In this document: positions 10,885 to 21,994 of the stretch, in pieces
How the letters are laid out: each line of letters starts with the position of its first letter
Position numbering within the stretch: the stretch's first letter is position 1
Source of the DNA: Pyropia yezoensis
Taxonomy: Eukaryota > Rhodophyta > Bangiophyceae > Bangiales > Bangiaceae
Reading direction: 5' to 3'
Assembly: GCA_009829735.1 (NCBI GenBank)
Contig: CM020618.1
Location: 29,984,894 to 30,048,893 of the forward strand
Length of the DNA: 64,000 nucleotides
Position numbers and translations under genes: made by a program
Notes under the pieces: generated by a model
Seen by the model: only the letters and a program-made list of their open reading frames with translations
Database searches by the model: none
What the model was told of the DNA's origin: nothing

Positions 10885-12999
10885 CTAGGCATGCATGCTA
10901 GACTCTCCAACCCCACGGCCCTCGCCCTCACGTAGAGGCGAGCGGCGAGACCCACGGCGATAACGCTCCCCACCCGTTGGAGGGGGCGGCGGCTCCAAGT
11001 CGGAACCGTCGCGCCCCGCACAGTCGCGCAAGTGGCGAGGACTGCGGCTACCCTTCTGCTTGGTCTTGCGCGCAAGTTGGCGACGCAGACGCCGGACCGA
11101 CTCCGACTCTGACGGAGTCGAGGACTCCGAGACGGAGTAAGACAACTCGTCTTCCGACACGGAGGGAGAGCGCCGCGAGCGTCGGAGACGACGGCGAGGA
11201 GGCGAGTATGCCCGGCTCGCACGACGTTTGCCACGCCCAAGTGGGGCTGGCTGGGGCACAATCGACCCAATACGCGCCAACTCGGTCGTCATGAACCCCG
11301 CTACCGACTCGCAACTCGCGGTCGCCACAACAGTACGAACGCGCTCCTCACGTTGAGGAGTCTCGGAAGTTTGAAGGGTTGCGGTCGACGCGGCCAACCA
11401 GGAAATGGTGCGCACCAACGCGGTGATCATCATCTCTGAGGTTAGAGGCGTGGGCGGTAACACCAACTTGGGGTATACCGTCAGGAGGGTGGCCCCCAAG
11501 TTGGGGGACACCGGGGTGGACGACTCAACGGCCACGCTAATCGGGATGTTCCCGTGCGGCTGGTAGGGGACAGGAGGAAGCGGAGGAGCACGCCGAGGTG
11601 GCGGGACCCGGGTGTAACTGCGACCCCGGCTTGGGGCCCCCGCAGTAGGTTGAGTCATATGGTCATCATATGAGGGCACGGCCATAACTATGGGCTTGTC
11701 CGGGGGTGGCGCAGTGTGGCGATCCACTCCCGGGGCATACGGGTAGTCCCCGATGCCCAACCCCTCGCGTAGGACCACACGGCCGTCGTGAAGTTCACGA
11801 GCGACCCACACGAACTGGCGAAGTGCGCCATCGTCCTTGGGCCCACGAGTGGGGCGGCGCAACTTGTGCTCAATGCTCTCCCACTCGATAAACTTATGAA
11901 GGCGGAGCATCTCCTCAAGTAGAGTGAGTTGTCCTGATGAGCACCCCTCAGCAACTAGCTGAGGGGTGAGCTGTTCCAGACCTTGGATAAGCCGGAGGGG
12001 GAGGTGCCAGAGCATCCCCCGCCGCTGAACACAATACACCCAGGTCGACATGACCTCGAGGAGCCACTGGGTGGCCAACATGGCCCACACCAGATGATCA
12101 GGGCCAGCCGTCAACATGACGGAGCCGAAGTGGTCAAGCAACCGTGGCAGCAACGCCGGGAACCCGTAGGGGACCTCAACTTGAGGCCACCACTCGGGCT
12201 TCTTCGGATAGTATTGCTCCTTACTGACAGCAGACTGCTGAGGGAACTCAAGTTGAGCCGAGGTCACCAAGTAGGGACCTCGTCGGAAGTCCTTCTCCAT
12301 CCGCACATCAAAGTGATGAGTGTGCGGATCGGCCTCGTGGAGGTACGGGGGGCGAGTTGCCACCGCGTCCCAAGTAAAGGTCGGCAAGTCGCCGGGACCC
12401 GGGATAGTTCCCCCGCGGTCCACCATGGCCTTGGCACGCTGTATATCTTCGACCTCCTCGTCTTCCAGGAAGGCAAACTGGTCCGTCCTGAAGCCGGCAG
12501 GGAACCCGATCCTACGGGGATACTTCTCCCGTAGGCGGTCCCATACCCGACCCATCGCTGCGCCAAGTCGGCCACAGCGAAGAACAGTCAACCCCTCCTC
12601 ATAGAGAGGCCAAGAGGGGTAGAACCACCGCCCCAAGGCCTCACGCGGGACAACTTGTCCCGCCTCCGGGGGAGATCCCGCCGTCAACCCAAAACCGGGT
12701 GACGCGGGAGTCCCATCCCCCGAAGCGATCGCGGAGCCCCCGCCGGAAGTCCCGGCGGGCGCTGCACCGTAGGAGGTGTCCTCCATACGTTCGTCAAGAG
12801 AGTCTGTCTCCACTCCCGGGGTAGCCATGGCTCTCCCCAAGTTAGGGAGAGACGCCCTGGCTACAGCGGCCCGAGACCCGCCTCGATTTGAGGGGGACTC
12901 GGATCGTGGGTAGACGGGTGGCCTCCCCAGCGTGGGGCGGCCCCGTGGAATGTGAAGGGGAGGTGGTGGTGATGGTGAAGTGTGAACCGAGAAGAGCAA
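10885..12999 (-). CDS. antisense ORF of E2, unknown protein (ORF-B)
   Basis: This open frame of up to 704 codons runs opposite to E2's pol, between pol (111 bp away, convergent) and the polypurine tract. An internal ATG at about 12,828 (protein start MATPGVETDS) is a likely alternative start. The middle holds a folded-looking region with many aromatic residues, including FGSVM and QRRGMLWHLP (about residues 285-335), which match ORF-A of E1. The C-terminus (about 600-700) is rich in Arg and Ser with several RRSRRS-like stretches, suggesting nuclear or nucleic-acid binding (inference). No known domain is recognised. Antisense ORFs after pol are known in some plant Tat-lineage elements such as Retand and Grande; I see no sequence evidence that these are the same family. 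Confidence 0.62.
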   Translation of the reverse strand: MLFSVHTSPSPPPPLHIPRGRPTLGRPPVYPRSESPSNRGGSRAAVARASLPNLGRAMATPGVETDSLDERMEDTSYGAAPAGTSGGGSAIASGDGTPASPGFGLTAGSPPEAGQVVPREALGRWFYPSWPLYEEGLTVLRCGRLGAAMGRVWDRLREKYPRRIGFPAGFRTDQFAFLEDEEVEDIQRAKAMVDRGGTIPGPGDLPTFTWDAVATRPPYLHEADPHTHHFDVRMEKDFRRGPYLVTSAQLEFPQQSAVSKEQYYPKKPEWWPQVEVPYGFPALLPRLLDHFGSVMLTAGPDHLVWAMLATQWLLEVMSTWVYCVQRRGMLWHLPLRLIQGLEQLTPQLVAEGCSSGQLTLLEEMLRLHKFIEWESIEHKLRRPTRGPKDDGALRQFVWVARELHDGRVVLREGLGIGDYPYAPGVDRHTAPPPDKPIVMAVPSYDDHMTQPTAGAPSRGRSYTRVPPPRRAPPLPPVPYQPHGNIPISVAVESSTPVSPNLGATLLTVYPKLVLPPTPLTSEMMITALVRTISWLAASTATLQTSETPQREERVRTVVATASCESVAGFMTTELARIGSIVPQPAPLGRGKRRASRAYSPPRRRLRRSRRSPSVSEDELSYSVSESSTPSESESVRRLRRQLARKTKQKGSRSPRHLRDCAGRDGSDLEPPPPPTGGERYRRGSRRSPLREGEGRGVGESSMHA

Positions 13000-13156
13000 G
13001 CTGCCGAGTGGGCAAGCTTGAGGAGAGGGGCGGTCAACGTGACCGCCTCCACATCCGCGTTACGTACTCAAGCGGAGGGGACAGCAAGTCGCGCCCCCAA
13101 CGCCGAGACGTGCGTTTACGCACCCCCTCACAGGGCCGACCAGGTCGGTCGGAACT

Positions 13157-13169
13157 GAGGAGAGGGGAG
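13157..13169 (+). other. E2 polypurine tract
   Basis: GAGGAGAGGGGAG lies immediately upstream of the 3' LTR. This is the standard position of the plus-strand primer for reverse transcription and fixes the LTR as a 3' LTR of an element lying to the left. Confidence 0.75.
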
Positions 13170-13638
13170 TGTGGCAGTATTGACCCCCAGGTAGGGGGGC
13201 AACACGTGCCATGCAAGGGGCGGCAGGCCACTAGCCTGATCCGTTCCTCCCCCTGCATTTGGGTCCATATTCCCTAAGTTTGGGATAGTTAGCTTAGTAG
13301 TAAATCCAACTTGGATTTGAGGGTTTTCTGCATTTATCGTCTTGAATTTTCGTGTGGCCCGGTGGGCAGGTGCTGGGGTGGGAGATTCTGAGTGGCGAGA
13401 TTCTGAGTGGACCCTGGGGGGATAAGGGGAGGGACAGCGGGGCTTGGCCCTGCGTCCCCGTCCCGACCAAGAAACTGTTGGACCACACACCATCCTCTTG
13501 TTTGTCCGTGGGGGGTTTGCCCCACAACAGGGACAGAGTGTGTGCGACTTGCACTTCTTCCGGTTCCACCGACACGGGAGGCAGCCCTTGTACACCGCAC
13601 CAACTTGGGTGTCGTGTGTGCAAGTGGTTTTTGCCACA
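13170..13638 (+). repeat. E2 3' LTR (469 bp)
   Basis: The boundaries are TGTGGCA and TGCCACA, with the polypurine tract on the left. It is almost identical to the solo LTR at 9585-10053 and recognisably the same family as the inverted LTR at 56,782-57,251. The sequence to the right belongs to E3, which shows that E2 inserted into E3. Confidence 0.87.
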
Positions 13639-13674
13639 GACGACACGGCCCATCGCTCCCGCCGTCCCCATAAG

Positions 13675-14718
13675 ATGAAGCGGGAGGACGACAAGGGTCG
13701 TGAGTGCGACGACCGTCGGGTGGCTATCCACGCCACCAACCGACGTTACCGTCACCTCCTGTCGTACAAGACGTACTTCCTGGAGGACACGTGTCTCGCG
13801 TATCCTCCCCGTCTTGTGCGCAAGGCGCACAAGCTGAACAAGTGCCTCGACGGAGCCTTCCAGGGGCAGGCCCCCTTTACCGGGAAGGACCCCCTCGGCG
13901 TGTTCGGCTTCCTGTCCACCTTCAAGCGGGCCTGCGACGCCGCTGGGGCGTCGCACGGGCAAGCTCTGCCGTTGCTGAGCTTCCGCCTGGCGGGGGCGGC
14001 CAAGGTGTTCTTCGTGTCCGCCGCGTCAAACCAGTCCAAGGGCGACCGCTACGCCATCCGTACCTACGGTGACGGCGTCAACTGGCTACTGCAGAAGTAC
14101 GCCACCCCGGACAAGCTGAACCAGGCGTACACGGAGATCATCACGGCGCGCCAGGAGCAGGAGGAGGCCCCCCGGGCGTTCGGTGATCGCATCGAGCGCC
14201 TGTGTGACCGCCTGGACGGTCTGTTCAGCGGTGCCGACATCGTTGATACATTCGTCAACGGTCTGCACGAGGCCATCAAGGCGCAAGTCCTCACGTTCCA
14301 GATGACGAAGGGACGGGTCTCGCTGCCTGAGGCAGTCACTACCGCCCAGATCTACTGGACGGGCCTTCAGAAGGTGAAGGTAGACTTGCGTCGACACATC
14401 CGGAACACGACGTCCCCCATCCGCGTCGGCGCGGTCCCGGAGGGCGGGGAGAACGTGGCGGCTGCCGTCACGCCCCCGCTGCCCCCGCGATTCGCAAGGG
14501 TCGAGCGAGGTGGAGCGGTGTCGCCACGCGGCCGCTCCTTGTCGCCCCGTCGCCAAGCCACGGCGACGGACGAGTGCTTTAACTGCCATGGGCTCGGGCA
14601 CTTCTCTGCGGAGTGTCCGGAGCCTCGGAAGGAGCGCCGCCCGGCACCCGAGGCGGCTCGAGTGAACGTCGTGGCGGAGGCGGAGGGCGCGGGTGCTGCC
14701 CAGGCCCAGGGAACCTGA
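13675..14718 (+). CDS. gag: E3 gag
   Basis: This open region from an ATG at 13,675 encodes about 347 residues. A capsid-like helical part comes first (the stretch around LGVFGFLSTFKRACDAAG and FGDRIERLCDRL looks like the retrotransposon gag domain), then a basic Arg/Pro/Ser-rich part, then a CCHC zinc knuckle (CFNCHGLGHFSAEC, about 14,576-14,617). The end overlaps the beginning of the pol frame by about 100 bp, the usual gypsy arrangement in which Pol is made by ribosomal frameshift. The open frame continues upstream into the E2 LTR, but that part is only a chance fusion. Confidence 0.78.
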   Translation: MKREDDKGRECDDRRVAIHATNRRYRHLLSYKTYFLEDTCLAYPPRLVRKAHKLNKCLDGAFQGQAPFTGKDPLGVFGFLSTFKRACDAAGASHGQALPLLSFRLAGAAKVFFVSAASNQSKGDRYAIRTYGDGVNWLLQKYATPDKLNQAYTEIITARQEQEEAPRAFGDRIERLCDRLDGLFSGADIVDTFVNGLHEAIKAQVLTFQMTKGRVSLPEAVTTAQIYWTGLQKVKVDLRRHIRNTTSPIRVGAVPEGGENVAAAVTPPLPPRFARVERGGAVSPRGRSLSPRRQATATDECFNCHGLGHFSAECPEPRKERRPAPEAARVNVVAEAEGAGAAQAQGT

Positions 14719-17700
14719 GGGGTCGGCCGCCCAAGACCGGGGCGCCCGACCTACCCCCCGACCCCGGCAAGCCCGAGCAGTCCCGGCCCTCGACCAAGAT
14801 CCTCAACAAAGTCTACCGGCACTACACCGTGCCGCTGTGTCTGGGGCCGTCACCCCAGCACATGCGAGTCATGCACCCGACCCTCGACACGGGCGCGGGG
14901 CTCAACCTCATCCGGGTGGATCAACTCCCCACCAACTGGACGTTGTTCGCGACGAAGGAGCAGCGGACGCCGAGGGTGGTCGACGCCAACGGCAACCCGC
15001 TGCGTATAGTCGCGATGATCAACCTCATCGTCGACTCGGGGAACGTCAAGATGGTATCGACGTTCCATGTCGTCAAGGAGATGGCGGTGCCCGCCATCCT
15101 CGGTACGCGGTTCATCAACCAGCACGTGGAGGCTATCTACCCACGGCCGGGCAAGGTGTACTGGACAGCGCCCGAGTCGCCCAACTCGGTGTGCATGCCC
15201 ATCCTTGATGAGCCCATCAAGCAGCTGAAGCAAGGTAAGGTGCGGTTGGCGAAACGGGCAACCATCCCGCCGCTAACGGAGGTCATCACTTGGGCGAACT
15301 GCGACATCGCGGGTTTGGCCCTCCTGACGACCAACTCTCGGCTGCACCAGCGACACCAAGTCATTCTCGCGAACGGGTTGGCGTCCACAAGCGTCGGTAG
15401 CACGACGCAGGTGCGCCTGATCAACGTGGGTACATCACCACGAATCCTCAAGAAGGGCTGCGTCCTCGGGTTTGCGGAAGCGTACGAGGGCCCCGTCGTC
15501 GCGGTAGTCGACGACAAGCCCAAGCCGCTGCAGGACAAGGCACCGCCATCGATTAACGATGTCGACCTGTCGGACGCGCCCAAGAACTTGCACACGCGGA
15601 TCCGCAAGATGCTCGAGAAGCACAAGGACATGTGGGATGGGCGGTTAGGCACCATCCACGCGACCGTCCATCGCATCGAAACGGACAACAAGGTCCTGCC
15701 CATCCACCAGGACCCGTACCGGACGGGCCTGCGCAAGCGTGAGATCATCACGGACTGCATCAATGCCATGCTCAAGCAGCACGTCATCCAGGCGAGCCAC
15801 AGTGAGTGGTCGAGTCCTGTGGTCGTCGTCCCCAAGAAGAACGGCACGCCGCGCTTCTGCGTCGACTACCTGCGCCTCAACGCGGTGACGAAGAAGGACA
15901 CGTACCCCATCCCCCGCATGGACGACTGCCTCGACTCGCTGGGCGAGGCGCAGTACTTCTCGACGCTGGACTGCACCGCCGGCTACTGGCAGGTGCCCCT
16001 CCGTCCGGAGGACCGTGAGAAGACGGCCTTCACGTGTCACGATGGCCTCTTCGAATGGATCGTCATGCCATTCGGGCTGACCAACGCGCCTGCGACCTTC
16101 CAGCGGGCGCTGGACGTCATCTTGCCCGGGCTCAAGTGGCAGATGTGCCTGGTGTACGTCGTCGACGTCATCGTCTTTTCCAAGACGGCCGAGGACCACG
16201 TGCATCACCTGGACACGATCCTCACGCGGCTGCGTAAGGCCGGAGTCACGCTCAACCTGGAGAAGTGCTCCTTCTTTAAGCGCGAGGTGGAGTACCTCGG
16301 CCACCTCGTCTGCCCCGGTCAGCTCAAGGTGCACAACAAGAACACCGAGGCGCTGAGGCAGGCGGTCTTCCCCAAGACCAAGACGCAGATGAAGAGCTTC
16401 CTCGGGGCGTGCAACGTCTACCGTCGCTTCGTCAAGGACTTCGCCAAGCGAGCCCGGCCCCTGACGGAGCTGACGAAGAACGAGGTGGGGCCACAGCTCC
16501 CACCTCCGACGGACGTGCAGGTCGCGGCGTTTGACGACCTCAAGGCCGCACAAGTGTCGCCACCAGTGTTGGCCATACCGCATCCAACTCGTCGATTTGT
16601 CGTCGACGTGGACGCGTGCACCGACCAGCTCGGGTGCGCCTTGCTGCAAGAGCAAGAAGACGGGGAGCTCCGCCCTGCCGGGTACTACAGTCGGACCCTC
16701 CAACCGGCGGAGCGGAACTACTGCACGACGGAGCGGGAGTGCCTTGGTCTTGTGTGGGGCGTGCTGTCCCTCCGTCACTTCCTCGACGGGAACGTCTTCA
16801 CAGTTCGCACGGACCATCAAGCGCTGCGTTGGATCTAGAACACCACCGACCCCAGCAGCCGCCTTATGCGTTGGCGCCTCCGCCTTGCGGAGTTCACCTT
16901 CGACGTCGTGTATAAGCCGGGCGCGAGTCACCACGCGCCCGACTTCTTGTCTCGAGCGGTCACCGACGCGCTCGACGACTCCGACCTCGACGACGAGATC
17001 CCGTGCCTTGCCCTGGCCGAGACGGCCAGGAGCTTGCAGAGGGGGCGGTACACGCATGCCCCTCGCCTTACGCCGATAGCGTTTGATGACTTGGTCGCCG
17101 ACCAAGCCACCGACCCCTTGTGCAAGGTCATCCGGGACAAGATGGCCGCGGGGAAGGCGTCGGCGTTCTTCGTCAAGGACGACGCGTTGTACCGGCGCGG
17201 CGTGGACGGAAACCAACTGGTTGTCCCGCACAAGCACAGGTCGAGGTTGCTCGACCTGGCGCACTTCCCGACGACCGAAGGTCACCCGGGCTCCAACCGC
17301 ATGTACTACTCAATGCGTAGGCGGTTCTACTGGCCATCGATGGCGACCGACGCGTACGGTGTGGTGACCCGATGCGCCGCGTGCGCGCAGAGCCGTCTCG
17401 CCCTGCGCCGTCACACCGCGCCGATGCGCCTCTTCCCCGCCACGGAGCCGTTGACGGAAGTCAACGTCGACATCCTTGGGCCTCTGCCCAAGTCACGAGC
17501 ACGCAGCAAGTACGTGCTCGCCTTCACGGCCCGGTTCTCGAAGGTCGTCCGCTGCGTCGCCTTGAGGAAGGTCGACGCGGTCTCGGTCGCGTCGGCACTG
17601 GTCGAGGTGTGGGTGGCCAGCTACGGGCCCCCCGACGTCCTCCTCTCCGACCAAGGGAGTTAGTTCATGTCGAAGTTCTTCCTCGCCGTGTGCCGTACCC

Positions 17701-19253
17701 TTGGAATCGAGACGAGGGAGTCGACGCCGTACCATCCGCAGACCAACGGCCAGGTGGAGCGGTACAACCGCACCATCGTCAAGCAGATCCGGCACTACGT
17801 CGCGGACAACCCGAGGATGTGGGATGAGCTCCTGCCCATCTTGACGTACGCGTACAACACGCAGCCGCACCGCTCGACGGGCATCGCCCCGCTCGAGATG
17901 GTCATCCCAAGGCGGATCCCCAACCTCACCGTGCACAGCGCACCGCCTGGTGTCTTCATCCAGGCGCACGGCACCACCAAGGACGGGTCGCCCTTGTCGG
18001 TCAAAAGGTCGTTCATGGCCCGCCTCTGGAAGACCATCCCCAAGGTCGCCGAGGCGCTGCGCAAGACGCAGCAGCGCTACAAGAAGACGTACGACCGTAA
18101 CCTGGCGAAGCGCAACCAGGATGTCAAGGTCGGCGACTACGTCTACGTGAGGTCGCACCAGCGGGAGCACAAGCTGGAGAGCCTCACCGTGGGCCCGTTC
18201 CTCGTCGTTGATCTCGACGACAAGGCCTTCGTCGTCGTGCAGGGTGATGAGGAGAACCGGATCCCCCGGGATCAAGCGACGCCCGCGCCGCGCCCGGACG
18301 CCGTGGGGCAGGCAGAGGCGACACCGCATGCCTTGCTCCGCGACAAAGTCAACCTCTCCGCACGACCGACCGTTGAGGATGATTACCTCATCGACAAGTT
18401 GGTCGGCCTGCGCTGCGTCGACGGAGAGCATCAAGCTCGCGTGCGTTGGTGGGGATACCACCGCGATGAGGACCACTGGTCGCCGTTAGGCGACCTGCCT
18501 CGTCACCTCGTACTGAGGTACCTGCGGTCACAGAATAAGAAGGTGCCAGGGTACGAGTGGACGCCAACCAAGATGACGCTGCGGTCCCGGAGCCAGGGGC
18601 TGCCGCACCCGGACGCTACCCAAGTTAATGCGGTGGTCGCGCGCCCACCGTGGGTCCCCACGATCGTGGCGTTCCATCAAGACACGCGGGGCTACGTCCA
18701 AGCGAGGCTCCACTGGACCCACGCGCATGGGCAAGCGGGCGAGGTCATCCCACTCTACTGCCTCCGTCGCACCTTCCCCGAGAACTTCCCTCGCAACATA
18801 CCAGAGCGGCCCGAATGGACCGCGCCGAGGTCGGTCGTCGAACGGTTGGAGCGCCTCCACGGCCCGCACACCGTCGAATTGTTCGCGACGAGGTCGAACC
18901 GGCAGTTCCCACGGTACGGGTCAGAGGCGCCCGAGGAGGATGCCGAGTGGTGCGACTCGATGCGCCACGGTTTGGAAGACCACAACTCGTGGGCCAACCC
19001 GCCGCCTCCCCTCCTGCCAGCGATCGCGGACAGGCTGGAGACGAGCGTCCCGATGGCGCTCACGCTCATCGCTTCTCGATGGGAAGGACAGCCGTGGTAC
19101 GGGACGTTCTTGAGCCTGTGCTTTGGGTACGAGGAGCTACCCGCCGCTCAAGCCGGTCTCACGCCTACGAGCCCGGCGCTCCACACCGTCGAGCACCCAC
19201 CGGTGTGGACGATGATGGCGTTCCGCTTTGAGCGGAATCACGCCATGGGGTGA
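14613..19253 (+). pseudogene. pol: E3 pol with an unusual C-terminal extension
   Basis: In order: aspartic protease (LDTGAGLNL, about 14,883), reverse transcriptase (CVDYLRLN through MPFGLTNAPATFQRA, about 15,800-16,250), RNase H (TTERECLGL and RTDHQALRW, about 16,600-16,840), integrase zinc domain (GHPGSN, about 17,280) and core (HPQTNGQVERYNRT, about 17,730), and a chromodomain-like segment (about 18,380-18,530). After this come some 230 further residues unlike usual gypsy pol: VELFATRSNRQFPRY, then WANPPPPLLPAI and WEGQPWYGTFL (about 18,870-19,110). That pattern resembles the segment behind RNase H in DIRS elements, often called methyltransferase-like. The pol region has about two breaks and is a fossil. 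Confidence 0.8.
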
Positions 19254-19539
19254 GCACCACTAGCTCACCCCTCCCCTCCCTCCAAGCTGGTCGTCGGTCC
19301 GACGACTTGCCTCCGCCCCCGTAGCTCTTCATCTTCGTAGACGAGTACGGCGGGCCGGGAAGGCATTTGGAGGAGCCCTTGTAGCGGGGGCAGTGGAGGT
19401 GGGCTTGGCCCACCTCCGAGGACCACGTCGGCTGTGCCCGACGACGGCCCCAGGAGCTTGACGCGCTAAGCGCGACAGCCACCGGCAGCCGTGGATGCCC
19501 TCGGCACGAGAGGCGACGACGCCGGGCACGGGACGGGGC

Positions 19540-20300
19540 ACGCGCGTGTACGCGACCCCCGCCCTCTCTCGCCTGGCGCGGGAGGTCGGAGCCCGTCCGA
19601 CCGCCCCCGCCCGCCGCCGGTCACTGGTCGGTGAGGTTGTCTGCTACGACGACCACCGGCTTGGGCGGGCGGCGCCGCGCGCGCCGCGCACCGACGTTCG
19701 CCGCGTCGACGAGACCGTCGACGAGCGCTACCGAGGAGGGCCGGAGCGACCGGGAGCTTGCACGCGCGCGCGGCCCCCGCCTCTCTGACCCCCTCTCCGC
19801 GACGGCGGTCGGAGCCCGTATGACTGCGCGCGCCCGCCCTTGGCGTGTCACGAGTTGGCAAGGCGTCTTCGCCGACGGCCATGGGCTCGGGCGGGCGTCC
19901 ACGCAGGTGGTGCACGTCGGTGTTCACCATCTTGTCGAGGTCGTCGACGACCACGACCGAGGGGGAGGCCGGAGCGGCCGGGGGGCTCGCACACGCACGC
20001 GGCCCCCGCCTCTCCGCCCCCCCCCACTCCGCGACTGGGGTCGGAGACCGCCCGACCGCCCACACCCGCCCACCGCCGGTCACTGGTTGCCCAGGTCGTC
20101 TTCGTCGACGACCATGGGCACGGGCGGGCGTCGTCGCAGGTGGTACCCGTCGATGTTCACCACCTTGTCGAGGTCATCGACGACCACGACCGAGAGCGGC
20201 CGGAGCGGCCGGGAGCTCGCACACGCACGCGGCCCCCGCCGCTCCGCCCCCCCCCCCCGCCTCACACGTCCGCGCGGGAGGTCGGCACCCGTCCGACCAC
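19540..20300. repeat. about 230-bp tandem repeat in the E3 3' region
   Basis: Three to four diverged copies start near 19,540, 19,740, 19,970 and 20,204 (the last partial). Shared blocks include GGCCGGAGCGGCCGGGAGCT, CGCGGCCCCCGCC and GTCGTCGACGACCACGACCG. No gene is supported here. The copies differ by substitutions and small indels, so the array is not very recent. It lies between the stop of E3 pol and the 3' LTR. Confidence 0.65.
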
Positions 20301-21980
20301 CCACGCTTGGTCGTCGCCCGACGCTGCCGACGGCAAGCGCCCCTCCCGCCCTTGTCGTCGGCCTCCCGGCCGACGGAGACGGGGCCTTGACCTTGAGCCT
20401 TGACGTCTTGCTTCCGCTTCGGAGGACGTCCACCCGGGACGACCTCGGCGGGCCTAAGGCCCGCCTCCCGCGCGACGTCGGCAGAGCCAACGTGCGCACG
20501 GCGCCCGTACGGCCAGAGCACGTCGGTTGACACCGACGAGGGCACGACGGGCGCCGGCAGCGGACGCGCGGCGCCCACCCGGCGGGCGCGCGCCGGCAAT
20601 AGCCGACGCGCGCCCGACGGGCGAGCGCGGCGGACGCGCACGCCGGGCGCGCGTCGGTAGATGACGACGGGCGCACGGCGGCCGCCGGTATGCGACGCGC
20701 CGCGTCCGCACGACGGGCGCGCGTCGGCAAGCGCCGACGCGGCTACGGCGCGCGAGCGCGGCGGGCACGCGGGGTGGGTGCGCTCGGCGGGCGCACGGCA
20801 GCGGACGCACGCGGCGGGCGCGGCGCGGCGTACGCGGCGCGGGCGCTGCGGGGCACCCTCTACGCGCGGGCGCACGGCGGACGCCCACCCCCATAGCGCC
20901 TGCGGTCCGGGAGCGTGTGGCGAGAGCGAGGCGGTGGGCGGACGGCGTGAGACGCCGGGCGCGGCCGACGCGCCCGCGCCGCAACCTCTTCCCACCCTGC
21001 ACGCGTATGAGAGCCGGCGAGGCTCACGAAGCGGTCGCAGTGCGGAGGGGGGGGCTGCCCACGGCGGCCACGCCCTTGACGGGCGCACGGATGGGCCCAG
21101 GCCACCGGTGGCTGCCTGGCGCCCCCCCACGGCGCCGGCGCACGGCGCCGGACGCGGTGCGGGCGCCGCGATGGTGGGCCGTCGACGGCCGCACACTGGT
21201 GCCGGCGAGCGCGTGGTGGCGCTACGCACCACCGGAGGCGGGCGGCTACCCCGGCGTGTGGCGGGCGGTTGGCCACCCCGGCCGACCGGCGTGTCCCGGT
21301 CGGTCGGGCGTGTCCCGTGGCGGACTCGCGGTGGCCCGCCGGCGGGGCCGGTGACACGCCGCCCACGCGGGGCGGGCGCCCACGCGGGGCGGGCGCCCAC
21401 GCGGGGCGGGCGCCCACGCGGGGCGGGCGCCCACGCGGGGCGGGCGCCCACGCGGGGCGGGTGCCCACGCGGGGCGGGCCACGACGCGGGACTGGCGCAG
21501 ACGCGGGGCGGCCGCGGACGCGGGGCGGGGCCGACCCGCATCGTCGGGGACGCGCGGCGTTGGGCCTCCCGGGACGCGTGCGGGCGGGCCTGCCCGCATC
21601 GTCGGCACCCGGTGACAATTTCATCACCGGGGGCCGCCCCCGTGCTGGGAGCGGCCAGGGGCACCCGCGCCCGACGGTGGTAGCACGCGGGCCGGCGGGG
21701 CCACGCCCGCCACGCGGGCGACGCCCCGGCCATGACCCCCGGCGTGGCGGGCGCACGCGGCGTCGCGTGCGGCGGGCCTGCGCCGGCGCACGCCGCGGGG
21801 GCACGCGCGGCGACGCGCGCGGCGGCGCGCGGATGGCGGACCCCCGACACGCCCGGGTATGGGGGGCGAGTGGTCGCAGATTTGCGACCACTGTCGGAGC
21901 GCCCGCACGGTGGCTTGCAGGCCACCGGGCGCGGGCGGCGGCGGCTGTGGATTACAGACGCCGGGGGACCGGCTCCGAGC
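20300..21980. repeat. very GC-rich degenerate repeats, with a 17-bp array at 21,361-21,480
   Basis: Nothing coding is supported, although frames stay open on both strands because stop codons are rare at this composition. From about 20,560 to 20,900 the sequence is made of degenerate CGGGCGCGCGTCGGCAAG-like units. At 21,361-21,480 the 17-mer GCCCACGCGGGGCGGGC repeats about seven times almost perfectly, followed by weaker copies. This is part of the E3 3' non-coding region. Confidence 0.6.
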
Positions 21981-21994
21981 CGAGGTGGGGGATA

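Larger units (their letters stand above)
9317..13638 (+). mobile_element. E2: Ty3/gypsy LTR retrotransposon, 3' part
   Basis: What remains in the window is the later part of integrase, a chromodomain, an antisense ORF, a polypurine tract (13157-13169) and the 3' LTR (13170-13638). The 5' part was separated by insertion of E1 and, if kept, lies left of the window. A solo LTR of the same family (9585-10053) sits inside the integrase region with a clear 5-bp target duplication. The element itself lies upstream of the gag of E3; its 3' flank is GACGA (13639-13643). It is broken by at least two insertions. Confidence 0.82.

Noticed and set aside
9585-13638. The 469-bp repeats at 9,585 and 13,170 taken as MITEs with 7-bp inverted ends
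   Set aside because: TG...CA ends, 5-bp duplication, a polypurine tract before the second copy and a primer-binding site beside the copy at 56,782 fit LTRs better.
21361-21480. CRISPR-like array
   Set aside because: 17-bp units are head to tail without spacers and the genome is eukaryotic; the same holds for the 320-bp array at 48,421-49,700.
20174-21925. Long minus-strand and plus-strand open frames as an antisense gene of E3
   Set aside because: Pure Arg/Ala/Pro/Gly composition produced by tandem CG-rich repeats, open in several frames at once, without resemblance to ORF-A or ORF-B.
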